Part shown: positions 1 to 8,213 of the stretch, piece after piece
Numbering within the stretch: the first letter of the stretch is position 1
How the letters are laid out: each line of letters begins with the position of its first letter
NCBI RefSeq assembly: GCF_016889805.1
Contig: NZ_CP069535.1
Span: forward strand, 3,224,001-3,288,000
Length of the DNA stretch: 64,000 bases
Direction: 5' to 3'
Origin: Rhodanobacter sp. FDAARGOS 1247
GTDB taxonomy: Bacteria > Pseudomonadota > Gammaproteobacteria > Xanthomonadales > Rhodanobacteraceae
Notes under the pieces: model-generated
Databases searched by the model: none
The model's input: only the letters and a program-made list of their open reading frames with translations
What the model was told of the DNA's origin: nothing
Position numbers and translations under genes: made by a program

Positions 1-235
1 CAACCTCGCCCGAGACCGGGGAGTAGATGTCCGAGGCCGCCTTCACCGACTCCACCACGGCAGCGCCGGCGCCGGCCTTCACCGCCGAACCGACTTCAGG
101 CAGCTCGACGTAGACGAGGTCGCCAAGCTGGCCCTGCGCGTGATCGGAGATGCCCACCCGTACCAGGCCGTCGTCTTCGACGCGGGCCCACTCGTGGGAT
201 TTGAGAAATTTCAGATCGCCGGGAATCTCGCTCAT
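1..235 (-). CDS. gcvH: Glycine cleavage system H protein, partial (3' end outside window)
   Basis: This is the lipoyl carrier protein of the glycine cleavage complex; it shuttles the aminomethyl group between the P, T and L proteins. The ATG is at 235 and the first 78 codons are inside the window; the C-terminus lies beyond base 1. The visible protein starts [10 protein letters not shown], with the typical SHEWARVE and GISDHAQ motifs near residues 13-33. The lipoyl-lysine motif [12 protein letters not shown] lies near residues 62-73, and its Lys is the lipoylation site. gcvH follows gcvT on the same strand after 99 bp, so the two are probably co-transcribed. Identification is secure from motifs and neighbour. 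Confidence 0.95.
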   Translation of the reverse strand, partial: MSEIPGDLKFLKSHEWARVEDDGLVRVGISDHAQGQLGDLVYVELPEVGSAVKAGAGAAVVESVKAASDIYSPVSGEV

Positions 236-303
236 GATCGGGGTCCACTCATTGGGTTGGGTTGCAGGCGGTGATTCTAGCCACATCCGCCTGCGGGAAG
301 AAT

Positions 304-319
304 GTGCCGCGAGCGGCAC
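304..319 (-). terminator. Hairpin between gcvT and gcvH
   Basis: A 6-bp GC-rich inverted repeat (GTGCCG/CGGCAC) with a CGAG tetraloop sits 15 bases past the gcvT stop. There is no U tract. It may be an mRNA processing or stability hairpin between the two cistrons rather than a true terminator. Confidence 0.25.
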
Positions 320-334
320 GCACATGACGACAGC

Positions 335-1435
335 CTAGATCCCTTCGCAGGGTTTGCCGTCGCGCACGAAGGGATATTTCACCAGACGCACCGGCACCTC
401 GCGACCGCGGATGTCGACGCGCACGTCACCCGGCGCGCCAGCCGGGATGCGCGCGAACGCCACCGCCTTGTTCAGGGTGGGCGCAAAGCTGCCCGAAAGG
501 ATCTCGCCCTCGCCGTTCGCGGTCAGCACCTTCTGGCCGTGACGCAGCACGCCCTTGTCATCCAGCACCAGCCCGACCATCACGCGCGGCACGCCGGCAG
601 CCTTCTGCTGCTCCAGCGCGGCGCGACCGATGAAGTCGCGTCCCTCGTCCAGCGCGATGGTCCAGGCCAGGTTCGCCTCCCACGGCGTGACCGTCTCGTC
701 CATGTCCTGGCCATACAGGTTCATGCCCGCCTCCAGGCGCAAGGTGTCGCGCGCGCCGAGGCCGGCCGGTGCGACACCCGCCGCAGCCAGCGCCTCCCAC
801 AGGGCGACGGCATGCTCGGCGGGAACCACGATCTCGAAACCGTCCTCGCCGGTGTAACCGGTGCGCGCCACGAACAGTGGCATGCCGTGCGGCCCCTGCG
901 CCGCGGCAGCGGCAAACTTGCCGAGCTTCTCGATGCGCGCGCGATCCACTTCATGCAACAGTCCCAGCACCTTGGCGCGGGCAGCCGGACCCTGCACCGC
1001 GATCATCGCGAACTCGGGACGCTCCTTCACCTGCACCTCGAACGCCTGCGCCTGAAGCTCGATCCAGGCCAGGTCCTTGGCGCGGGTGCCGGCGTTGACC
1101 ACCAGCCGGTAGAACTCGTCGCCCAGGTAATACACGATCAGGTCGTCGATCACGCCGCCACGCTCGTCGAGCATGCAGGAATACAGCGCCTTGCCTTGCA
1201 CCTTCAGCTTGTCGACGCTGTTGGCCAGCAGGTGGCGAAGGAAGTCGCGGACCCGCGCACCGTGCAGATCGATCACGGTCATGTGCGAAACGTCGAACAT
1301 GCCGGCCTCGCGGCGTACCGCGTGATGCTCCTCGATCTGCGAGCCGTAGTTGATCGGCATGTCCCAGCCACCGAAATCGACCATGCGTGCACCGAGTGCG
1401 CGATGGGTGGCATTGAGTACGGTCTTCTCGGTCAT
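335..1435 (-). CDS. gcvT: Aminomethyltransferase, glycine cleavage T protein
   Basis: GcvT transfers the aminomethyl carbon from lipoylated GcvH to tetrahydrofolate and releases ammonia. The protein is 366 aa, close to E. coli GcvT (364 aa). It begins [20 protein letters not shown], followed by the family motifs [12 protein letters not shown] and MFDVSHM near residues 22-53, which form part of the folate cavity. The C-terminal barrel ends with [12 protein letters not shown]. The open frame extends 18 codons upstream, but ATG 1435 is preferred because the homology starts there and a good promoter lies 31-59 bp upstream. gcvH follows on the same strand. Confidence 0.96.
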   Translation of the reverse strand: MTEKTVLNATHRALGARMVDFGGWDMPINYGSQIEEHHAVRREAGMFDVSHMTVIDLHGARVRDFLRHLLANSVDKLKVQGKALYSCMLDERGGVIDDLIVYYLGDEFYRLVVNAGTRAKDLAWIELQAQAFEVQVKERPEFAMIAVQGPAARAKVLGLLHEVDRARIEKLGKFAAAAAQGPHGMPLFVARTGYTGEDGFEIVVPAEHAVALWEALAAAGVAPAGLGARDTLRLEAGMNLYGQDMDETVTPWEANLAWTIALDEGRDFIGRAALEQQKAAGVPRVMVGLVLDDKGVLRHGQKVLTANGEGEILSGSFAPTLNKAVAFARIPAGAPGDVRVDIRGREVPVRLVKYPFVRDGKPCEGI

Positions 1436-1465
1436 TGCGACGCAGCCTAGCGGAGGGAATGGGCC

Positions 1466-1494
1466 ATTATCCCCGCCAGCACCCGGCAATCCAA
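1466..1494 (-). promoter_or_regulatory. Putative sigma70 promoter of gcvTH
   Basis: Read on the minus strand, a TTGGAT -35 box (1494-1489) and a GATAAT -10 box (1471-1466) are separated by exactly 17 bp. Transcription would start near 1459, leaving a leader of about 24 nt before the gcvT ATG. That leaves no room for a glycine riboswitch. Confidence 0.6.
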
Positions 1495-1516
1495 GCCGAG
1501 CCCCCTGCCTGCCCGC

Positions 1517-1768
1517 TCAGTCCAGACCGGGCAGGCTGGCGATGACCTGTTCGGCCAGTGCCTCGGCACGCCGACCGTCGGCCAGCAGGTGGACTTCCGC
1601 CGCCTCGGGCCTTTCATAAGGTGCATCAATGCCGGCGAAATTGCGGATCGCGCCGGATCGCGCCTTGCGGTACAGCCCCTTGAGATCGCGTCGCTCGCAT
1701 TCCTCCAGCGAGGCGTCCACGAACACCTCGATGAACTCGCCCGGCTCGAACATGTCGCGCGCGGAACG
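1517..1768 (-). pseudogene. cysC: 3' fragment of adenylylsulfate kinase (cysC end of a cysDNC locus)
   Basis: The translated C-terminus carries unmistakable APS kinase sequence: [19 protein letters not shown], then [10 protein letters not shown], then [12 protein letters not shown] and PEAAEVHL. Only about the last 83 residues of a roughly 200-residue domain are present. The N-terminal half with the P-loop and APS site is missing, so it cannot be an active kinase. Upstream of the homology (above 1768) the sequence changes frame into a scrap of cysD. APS kinase normally makes PAPS for sulfate reduction and sulfation. The remnant looks like the right end of a large internal deletion. Confidence 0.8.
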
Positions 1769-1781
1769 GTTACCGGGTGCG

Positions 1782-1850
1782 GAAGGCCAGCTGCACTTCG
1801 CGCAGAATGTGAACACGCCCGGCTTCGAGCTCGTCGAGATGGGATGAGAG
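1782..1850 (-). pseudogene. cysD: 5' fragment of sulfate adenylyltransferase subunit 2 (cysD)
   Basis: One frame of the minus strand reads [20 protein letters not shown] and then LAF before diverging into a TAA stop at 1772-1770. This matches the conserved CysD N-terminus (pattern SHLxxLEAExxHILREVxAEF), which normally precedes the PP-loop. No ATG is seen in frame before an upstream TGA, so the true start is also lost. Only about 23 codons remain. The fragment directly precedes the cysC remnant, in the order expected for cysD-cysNC with everything between removed. The identification rests on a short but distinctive motif. Confidence 0.65.
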
Positions 1851-1910
1851 CCTCGCGATGCGAGATCAGGAGCGGCGTCGATGCGGCAGGTACCGCGTGT
1901 CAGCCGATCC

Positions 1911-3308
1911 TCAGGCAAGCACCGGATAGGTCGGGTCGGCATCCAGCGTCGCCGCGCATACTGCCGCCAGTTCCAGCAGGCGCAGATCCGAACCGCGCGC
2001 ACCGACCAGCTGCAGTCCCACCGGCATGCCGTTGGGCAACGTTCCCATCGGCAGGCTCACCGCGGGGCAACCGGCCAGGCTGGCGAAGCTGGTGAGGTCG
2101 GCCTGCGAATCGGGCACCGGGCCATCCAGCGGGAACGCACCCTGGGGCGTGGTCGGCATGACCAGCACGTCGACCCGGGAAAACAGCCGGCGCATTTTCA
2201 GCGTGGCCGCATCCAGCACGCGGTCGGCCGCCGCATAATCCGCCGCGCTCTTGCGGCCGGCGTAGCCGAGCATCTGACGGAAGCGCTCCGATACCGGGCG
2301 CTCGGTGTTGGCCAGGTCGGCGGCGAAGGTGCCGAGCATCTCCGCCTCCATCAGCAGCAGGCCGGCGCGGCGCGTGCGGGCGAAATCCCAGTCGGCGAAA
2401 TCCACCGTGCGCCGATCGCCCAGCGCATGCGGGAGTTTCGCCAGCGCCGACTCGAACACCTCGATCACCTCCGGCTGCACGCCCACGCCAGCGAGATCCG
2501 GCAGCAGGCCGGCGCGCAGGTTGCCCGGCTCCCAGTCCGGCAGGGCGAACGCGACACGCCGACGGCGCGAGCGCGCATCGTCGGCGTCGTAGCCGGCCAG
2601 CACCTGCAGCAGGACGGTCAGGTCGTCGGCGCTGCGCGCCAGCAGGCCGACGGCATCCAGTCGCCGCGCCGCCGGCACCAGGCCACGGGCGGAAATTTCG
2701 CCGTGCGTCGGCTTCAATGCATACAGGCCGCAGTAGCTCGCCGGGATGCGGATCGAGCCGAGACTGTCCGAACCCACCGCAGCCACCGCCAGGCCTGCGG
2801 CGACGGCTGCCGCCGCGCCGCCGGAAGAGCCGCCGGCGGTGTAGCCGTGCCGGTGCGGATTGTGGGTGGCGCCGAAGTGCGGATTGTCGGTGGTGGCGCC
2901 CAGCGCGCCTTCGTCCATGTTGGTCTTGCCCACCAGCAGCGCGCCGGAAGCACGCAGCCGCGCCACCACGTGGGCATCCTCCTGCACCGGCTTGCCGCGA
3001 CCGGGGAGGCCGACCCGCGTAGGCCAGCCGGCGATGTCGAAGTTGTCCTTCACCGCCAGCGGAATGCCGTCCAGCCGTCCGATCACGCCGTCGCGACGAC
3101 GCCGGTCCGCCAAGTCCGCCTGATCCTGCAGCAGGCCCGAACGATGGTCGACATAAGCATGCAGTTCGGGGTCCAGCCGTTCGATCGCCTGCTGGTAGAC
3201 ATCGGCCAGCACGCGCGGCTGCACGCGGCCGGTGGCCAGCCAGTGCAGCAACTGGCAAAGCGAGGCACGACGCAAGTCGAGATCGGCGATCGGCGGCATC
3301 GAATTCAT
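1911..3308 (-). CDS. Amidase signature family hydrolase
   Basis: A 465-aa amidase. It shows the complete signature-family catalytic set: the Lys in [11 protein letters not shown] (near residue 86), the cis-Ser in TAGGSSGG (near 165) and the nucleophile Ser in [13 protein letters not shown] (near 188). The usual GSDTGGS nucleophile loop is altered to GSDSLGS. Family members hydrolyse amides such as Asn/Gln derivatives or short peptides; the sequence does not reveal the substrate. It is not GatA of the transamidosome, because no gatB or gatC is adjacent and the C-terminal half differs. It is divergent from ETF-QO, with 169 bp between them. Confidence 0.85.
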   Translation of the reverse strand: MNSMPPIADLDLRRASLCQLLHWLATGRVQPRVLADVYQQAIERLDPELHAYVDHRSGLLQDQADLADRRRRDGVIGRLDGIPLAVKDNFDIAGWPTRVGLPGRGKPVQEDAHVVARLRASGALLVGKTNMDEGALGATTDNPHFGATHNPHRHGYTAGGSSGGAAAAVAAGLAVAAVGSDSLGSIRIPASYCGLYALKPTHGEISARGLVPAARRLDAVGLLARSADDLTVLLQVLAGYDADDARSRRRRVAFALPDWEPGNLRAGLLPDLAGVGVQPEVIEVFESALAKLPHALGDRRTVDFADWDFARTRRAGLLLMEAEMLGTFAADLANTERPVSERFRQMLGYAGRKSAADYAAADRVLDAATLKMRRLFSRVDVLVMPTTPQGAFPLDGPVPDSQADLTSFASLAGCPAVSLPMGTLPNGMPVGLQLVGARGSDLRLLELAAVCAATLDADPTYPVLA

Positions 3309-3331
3309 GAAAACTCCCTGAGAATGCCCCG

Positions 3332-3362
3332 ATTATCACCGCGTCCGGTGAAGTGAATGCAA
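3332..3362 (-). promoter_or_regulatory. Possible amidase promoter
   Basis: On the minus strand a GATAAT -10 box (3337-3332) lies about 24 bp before the amidase ATG, with TTGCAT 19 bp further upstream (3362-3357). The spacing is long, so the -35 assignment is weak. A GGGAG ribosome-binding site is visible before the ATG. Confidence 0.35.
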
Positions 3363-3477
3363 GCGGTGGCGCAGCACGCGTTGCCGCGCGGCGCCCGAAA
3401 CCGGACAATGGTCGCCTGATCCATACCCCGACGCACGGCAGCCGCCTGCGCCCACACCTCGCATCCCGGAGTCCGCC

Positions 3478-5088
3478 ATGAGCGAACGCGAAACCATGGA
3501 ATACGACGTCGTCGTCGTCGGCGCCGGCCCGGCGGGACTGTCATTCGCGATACGACTCAAGCAACTGAAGCCCGACGTGAACGTCTGCGTGATCGAGAAA
3601 GCCTCGACCATCGGCGCGCAGATCCTCTCCGGCGCGGTGATCGAGCCGCAGCCGCTGGACGCCCTGCTGCCCGGTTGGCGCGACAGTCCGCCGCCGATCT
3701 GCGTGCCCGCGGGCGACGATGAATTCTGGCTGCTCGGCAAGGACGGCGGCCGCAAGCTGCCGGTACCGCCGGGCATGCGCAACCACGGCAACTTCATCGT
3801 GTCGCTGGGCGCGATGTGCGCATGGCTGGCGCCCCAGGCCGAGGCGCTGGGCGTGGACGTGTTCCCCGGTTTCGCCGCTGCCGACAACATCTACAACGAA
3901 GACGGCTCGGTCGCCGGCGTGCGCATCGGCGACATGGGCGTGGCGAAGGACGGCACGCACAAGCCCGGTTACACCGAAGGCATCGACATCAGGGCGAAAG
4001 TCACCGTACTGGCCGAGGGTGCCCGCGGCAGCCTCACCAAGCAGTTGATCAAGCGCTTCAAGCTCGACGCCGACAGCGATCCGCAAGGCTATTCCATCGG
4101 CATCAAGGAGCTGTGGCAGCTGCCCGCCGGCCGCGTCACGCCGGGCAAGATCGTGCACAGCTTCGGCTGGCCCGCCGACACGCATACCTATGGCGGCAGC
4201 TTCATGTACCACCTGGACAAGGATCGCATCGCGCTCGGCTACATCAGCGGGCTCGACTACAGCGACCCGGAATACAAGCCGTGGGAGGCCTTCCAGCAGT
4301 GGAAGAACCACCCGATGGTGAAGCCGGTGCTGGAGGACGGCACGATCCTGTCGGCCGGCGCGCGCGCCATCGTCACCGGCGGCTGGCAGTCGCTGCCGAA
4401 GTGCGAGATGCCCGGCGCGATCCTGATCGGCGACACCGCCGGCCTGCTCAACGTGCCCAAGGTGAAAGGCACCCACCAGGCACTGAAGAGCGGCATGCTG
4501 GCCGCCGAGCATCTCGCCGCGAACGGCCTGGACGCCGCCGGCTTCGACGCGAAGCTGCGCGGCTCGGACGTGATGGCCGAACTGAAGAAGGTGCGCAACA
4601 TCAAGCCCGCGTTCAAGAAGGGCCTGTGGTTCGGACTGCTCAATGCGGCGTGGGAAACCGTCACCGTCGGCCTGTCGCCGTGGACGCTGAAGAACAAGGC
4701 CGACTGGTCCTCGCTGCACAAGCTCGGTGCCCAGGAAGAACCGAAGCGCGACTACGTGCAGCGCACGCTTGCCCCGCGCGACCGCCTGGCCGGCGTCTAC
4801 TTCGCCGCCACCGAGCACGACGAAGACCAGCCGATCCACCTGCACGTGGCCGACACCGACATCTGCGCCACGAAGTGCGTCGAGGAATACGACAATCCCT
4901 GCACCCGCTTCTGTCCCGCCAACGTCTACGAGATGGTGGCCGACGAAAGCCAGCCGCACGGCAAGCGCCTGCAGGTCAACGCGGCCAACTGCGTGCACTG
5001 CAAGACCTGCGACATCAAGGACCCGTACGAGATCATCACCTGGGTCACGCCGGAAGGCGGTTCGGGCCCGAACTACCAGAACCTCTGA
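3478..5088 (+). CDS. Electron transfer flavoprotein-ubiquinone oxidoreductase
   Basis: This 536-aa inner-membrane-associated enzyme passes electrons from reduced ETF to ubiquinone. The FAD-binding motif VVVVGAGPAGLSFAIRL is at residues 9-25. The ubiquinone/FAD domain contains GCxTGLLNVPKVKGTH-like sequence (here GDTAGLLNVPKVKGTH). The C-terminal 4Fe-4S ferredoxin domain has cysteines in CVEEYDNPC/FCPANVYE and NCVHCKTCDIKDP. The protein ends with the typical PEGGSGPNYQNL. Its partner subunits etfB and etfA are encoded 5.3 kb downstream on the same strand, separated by three glycan-related genes. Start at ATG 3478; an in-frame ATG at 3496 is an alternative. Confidence 0.95.
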   Translation: MSERETMEYDVVVVGAGPAGLSFAIRLKQLKPDVNVCVIEKASTIGAQILSGAVIEPQPLDALLPGWRDSPPPICVPAGDDEFWLLGKDGGRKLPVPPGMRNHGNFIVSLGAMCAWLAPQAEALGVDVFPGFAAADNIYNEDGSVAGVRIGDMGVAKDGTHKPGYTEGIDIRAKVTVLAEGARGSLTKQLIKRFKLDADSDPQGYSIGIKELWQLPAGRVTPGKIVHSFGWPADTHTYGGSFMYHLDKDRIALGYISGLDYSDPEYKPWEAFQQWKNHPMVKPVLEDGTILSAGARAIVTGGWQSLPKCEMPGAILIGDTAGLLNVPKVKGTHQALKSGMLAAEHLAANGLDAAGFDAKLRGSDVMAELKKVRNIKPAFKKGLWFGLLNAAWETVTVGLSPWTLKNKADWSSLHKLGAQEEPKRDYVQRTLAPRDRLAGVYFAATEHDEDQPIHLHVADTDICATKCVEEYDNPCTRFCPANVYEMVADESQPHGKRLQVNAANCVHCKTCDIKDPYEIITWVTPEGGSGPNYQNL

Positions 5089-5141
5089 GAAGCCGCCCAT
5101 GATTTCCGGCACATGGCGGCGTGGCTTCCCGGCAAACCGGC

Positions 5142-6005
5142 ATGACTGACGCCCTGGCCCAGCTCACCGGACAAGGCTATGCGGTGATCCGCAACGCCGT
5201 GTCCGTGGCCGCGTGCGAGCGCGCGCTGGCCGGCATCGATGCGTTCAAGCGGGTGCACCGTGCGGCGATCCGCGACAATGCCAACGAACACGGCCAGCTC
5301 TACCGGGTGGTGAACATGCATCTGGCGATCGATGCACTGGCCGACGTGTTTGCGGAAAACTCCGCGTTGGCCACCTGCGATCGCTTTTTCGGGGAACCAG
5401 CCACGCTCTACACCAGCCTGTATTACGAACGTGGCTCCGAGCAGGCGCTGCATCGCGACACGCCGTACTTCTGCACGCGCCCGGCCGACCGCTACCTGGG
5501 GATGTGGCTGGCGCTGGATGACGTCGATGCGGACAACGGGCCGCTGCGGGTGGTACCGCGCAGTCATTTGTTGCCGGCGATCGACGTGGCCGCACTGGCG
5601 CGGGAACTGTTTCCCGACCCCGCCTCGATCCCGCCGATCTCCGATCTCGGCTGGAACGCTTACCAGGCCGCCGTGCAGCGGCAGTGCGACGAGCGCGGCA
5701 TGCTTGCGCAAGAGATCCACGTGAAGCGTGGCGACATGATCATCTGGCACCCGTCGATGTTCCACGGCGGTTCGCCTCATCAGGTCAGGCAGCGCTCACG
5801 GCGCAGCCTGGTCATGCACGTCACGCCGCAAGGCGTACCGGTGCATCACATCGATGTGTTCTTCGATCCCGACAAGCCGGTTGCGGCAAAGGCGGACTGG
5901 CGCTACTACCGACACGGCCAGCGCCGGATCGCACGCTTCCGCGAGATCGATTTCGGCCATACCCACAAGCTGGCGGTTCGCCGGTGGCGCTGGCCGTGGC
6001 CATGA
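5142..6005 (+). CDS. Phytanoyl-CoA dioxygenase-like Fe(II)/2-oxoglutarate oxygenase
   Basis: A 287-aa PhyH-family protein. The metal-binding facial triad is visible: HRD in QALHRDTPYF (near residue 104) and the distal His in WHPSMFHGGSPHQ (near 208-214), followed by an Arg (RQRSRRS) suited to binding 2-oxoglutarate. These enzymes hydroxylate small molecules or lipids; several are encoded in polysaccharide or natural-product clusters. Here it sits 77 bp before a glycosyltransferase, with a WbsX-like protein beyond, so a sugar or lipid-carrier substrate is plausible but unproven. ATG 5142 is chosen over 5121 because homology begins at MTDALAQLTGQGYAVI. Confidence 0.8.
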   Translation: MTDALAQLTGQGYAVIRNAVSVAACERALAGIDAFKRVHRAAIRDNANEHGQLYRVVNMHLAIDALADVFAENSALATCDRFFGEPATLYTSLYYERGSEQALHRDTPYFCTRPADRYLGMWLALDDVDADNGPLRVVPRSHLLPAIDVAALARELFPDPASIPPISDLGWNAYQAAVQRQCDERGMLAQEIHVKRGDMIIWHPSMFHGGSPHQVRQRSRRSLVMHVTPQGVPVHHIDVFFDPDKPVAAKADWRYYRHGQRRIARFREIDFGHTHKLAVRRWRWPWP

Positions 6006-6068
6006 CCCGCGTGGCGATGACGCTCGCCTGCAGGGGTTCGGCCACCGACAATGGCCGCCGCAATCCCC

Positions 6069-6084
6069 GGAGGAAGCAGTCCTG
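6069..6084 (+). promoter_or_regulatory. Shine-Dalgarno deciding a CTG start
   Basis: GGAGGA at 6069-6074 precedes a CTG codon at 6082. The frame has no ATG/GTG/TTG between the upstream gene's stop and the conserved domain, so this is the likeliest initiation region. Confidence 0.45.
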
Positions 6085-8163
6085 ATTTCCCACCTGCGAT
6101 GGCGCCTGAAGCGCTTGGTCTATATCAGCCGCCGCATCGCCGCCAGCCTGGCGCTGCGCGGCGTGCGCGGTACGCTGGCGCGCGTCGCGCAGGAGTTCCA
6201 GGCGCGTCCCGCGTTCGACGAGGCGCTGGCGCTGTTGCCGCTGGACGAGCCGTTCGCACCCTTTGCGTTGCCCGTCAGCGGGCAGCCTCGTGTCTCGGTG
6301 ATCATCCCGATCCACGGCAAGCTTGCCTATACCCTCGCCTGCCTGCGTTCGCTGGCGCGACATGGAGCCCGGACGGCTTTCGAAGTGATCGTGGTGGATG
6401 ACGCGTCGCCGGACGACAGCGCCGCGACACTCGCCCGGATCGCCGGCCTGCATCTGGTGCGCAACGCGGACAACCTCGGCTTCGTCGGCAGCTGCAACGC
6501 CGGTGCGGCCGCCGCCCGCGGCGAGTTCCTGCTGTTCCTCAACAACGACACCCAGGTCACGCCGGGCTGGCTGGATGCGCTGCTGCAGTGCTTCGCCGAT
6601 CATCCCGACTGCGGCATCGCGGGCAGCAAGCTGGTGTATCCGGACGGCCGCCTGCAGGAAGCCGGCGCACTGGTGTTCGCCGACGGCAGTTGCTGGACCA
6701 CCGGTCGCTTCGAGCCGCGCCAGGCCGCGACGTTCCGCTGGCGTCGCGAAGTCGACTACGTCTCCGGCGCGGCCTTGCTGATCCGCCGCGAGGTCTTCCG
6801 GCAGGTTGGCGGTTTCGACCTGCGTTACGCCCCGGCCTACTACGAGGATGTCGACCTGGCCTTCGCCGTGCGCCGGCTCGGCCTGCACGTGTACTACGAG
6901 CCGGCCAGCACGGTGATCCATTGCGAAGGCATCAGCGCGGGTACCGATCTCGATCGCGGCATGAAACGCCACCAGCGCCTCAACCAGCTGACCTTCGTCG
7001 ACAAATGGGCCACCGAACTGGCAGCCCAGCCACCGGTTGGCACGGCGGTGGAACGGGCGATCCGCTGGCGCCAGCGCGGCCTCGTGCTGGTGGTGGATGC
7101 GATGACGCCGGAACCGGCGCGCGACTCGGGCTCGCTGCGGCTGTGCGCGATCCTGGGCCTGCTCGACGGACAAGGCTGGGGCACCGTCTTCCTGCCCGAC
7201 GACGGCCGCGCCAGTCCCGCGGAGATCGATGCGCTGGGCACGCTGGGCTGCGAGGTGCTGTGCCGGCCCGCAGTGGCCGACCTGCCGCATTGGCTGCGCC
7301 GGCACGGCCACGAGCTGCATGCGGTGATCCTGTGCCGCCACACGGTGGCAGGCCAGTACGCCGCCGCCGTCCGTCGCCACGCGCCGCAGGCCCGGCTGAT
7401 CTTCGACACCGTGGACCTGCACTTCCTGCGCGAGGGCCGCGCTGCCGAAGTGGGTGGCAGCGCAGCGATGGCCCGCCAGGCGGAAGCGGCACGCCGCAGC
7501 GAGCTGGCCCTGATCGAACAGTCCGACGTCAGCCTGGTGGTCAGTCCGCACGAACAGGACTTGCTGGCGCAGCTGCTGCCCCGGGCGCGGGTGGAGCTGC
7601 TGTCGAACATCCATACCGTGCAGGCTTGCCGGCGCGCTCACCACGAGCGGCGCGACCTGGTCTTCATCGGCGGCTACGGCCACCCGCCGAACAGCGACGC
7701 GCTGCGCTGGATCGCCACGGAAATCCTGCCGAAACTGCGCGAGTTCTCACCGGAGATTACCGTGCACGTGCTCGGCGACATGCCCGACACCGCGCGGCGC
7801 GAACTGGCCGTGCCCGGCATGGAACTGCACGGGCGCGTCGCCGAGCTGACGCCATGGCTGGATGCCTGCCTGGCGTCCCTCGCACCGCTGCGCTTCGGTG
7901 CCGGCGTGAAGGGGAAGATCAACATGGCGATGAGCCATGGCGTGCCGGTGATCGCCACGCCGGTGGCGGTCGAAGGCATGCAGCTTGTCGATGGTCGCGA
8001 CGTGCTGGTGGCCAGCGACGCCGCCGGTTTCGTCGACGCGGTCCTGCGGCTGCAACGCGACGAGGCGCTCTGGCGGCAACTGTCGGCCGGCGGCCAGGAC
8101 AACGTGCGCCAGCACTTCTCGCCCGAGGCCGCCGACGCCACCCTGCGCCGGGTGCTGGATTGA
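6082..8163 (+). CDS. Two-domain glycosyltransferase (GT2 + GT4-like)
   Basis: A protein of about 693 aa for lipopolysaccharide or exopolysaccharide assembly. The N-terminal GT2 domain (about 70-290) has VSVIIPIHGK, VVDDASPDD, NADNLGFVGSCN, the DXD-like LFLNNDTQVTPGW, and YYEDVDLAFA with the catalytic acidic pair. The C-terminal part (about 335-690) is GT4/GT1-like, with FIGGYGHPPNSDALRW and the nucleotide-sugar loop APLRFGAGVKGKI followed by ATPVAVEG. No ATG, GTG or TTG exists near the homology start. CTG 6082, 7-8 nt after GGAGGA, fits best. The longer frame from ATG 5854 would overlap the upstream gene by 150 bp. The two-domain layout resembles the C-terminal half of the 1276-aa protein at 20-24 kb. 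Confidence 0.82.
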   Translation: MISHLRWRLKRLVYISRRIAASLALRGVRGTLARVAQEFQARPAFDEALALLPLDEPFAPFALPVSGQPRVSVIIPIHGKLAYTLACLRSLARHGARTAFEVIVVDDASPDDSAATLARIAGLHLVRNADNLGFVGSCNAGAAAARGEFLLFLNNDTQVTPGWLDALLQCFADHPDCGIAGSKLVYPDGRLQEAGALVFADGSCWTTGRFEPRQAATFRWRREVDYVSGAALLIRREVFRQVGGFDLRYAPAYYEDVDLAFAVRRLGLHVYYEPASTVIHCEGISAGTDLDRGMKRHQRLNQLTFVDKWATELAAQPPVGTAVERAIRWRQRGLVLVVDAMTPEPARDSGSLRLCAILGLLDGQGWGTVFLPDDGRASPAEIDALGTLGCEVLCRPAVADLPHWLRRHGHELHAVILCRHTVAGQYAAAVRRHAPQARLIFDTVDLHFLREGRAAEVGGSAAMARQAEAARRSELALIEQSDVSLVVSPHEQDLLAQLLPRARVELLSNIHTVQACRRAHHERRDLVFIGGYGHPPNSDALRWIATEILPKLREFSPEITVHVLGDMPDTARRELAVPGMELHGRVAELTPWLDACLASLAPLRFGAGVKGKINMAMSHGVPVIATPVAVEGMQLVDGRDVLVASDAAGFVDAVLRLQRDEALWRQLSAGGQDNVRQHFSPEAADATLRRVLD

Positions 8164-8213
8164 CCACCGGTCTTCCAGCGCCGATGCTGCGGCATTGCCC
8201 CTGATCCTCCGTC

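Noticed and set aside
302..1450. Long plus-strand open frame opposite gcvT
   Set aside because: It is an antisense shadow caused by high GC at third positions; gcvT on the other strand has full homology.
1436..1516. Glycine riboswitch upstream of gcvT
   Set aside because: The visible promoter leaves a leader of only about 24 nt, and no aptamer-like motif was seen.
5821..7683. 620-codon minus-strand open frame under the glycosyltransferase
   Set aside because: No recognisable domain, low-complexity Arg/Ala/Gln composition, and complete overlap with a real gene.
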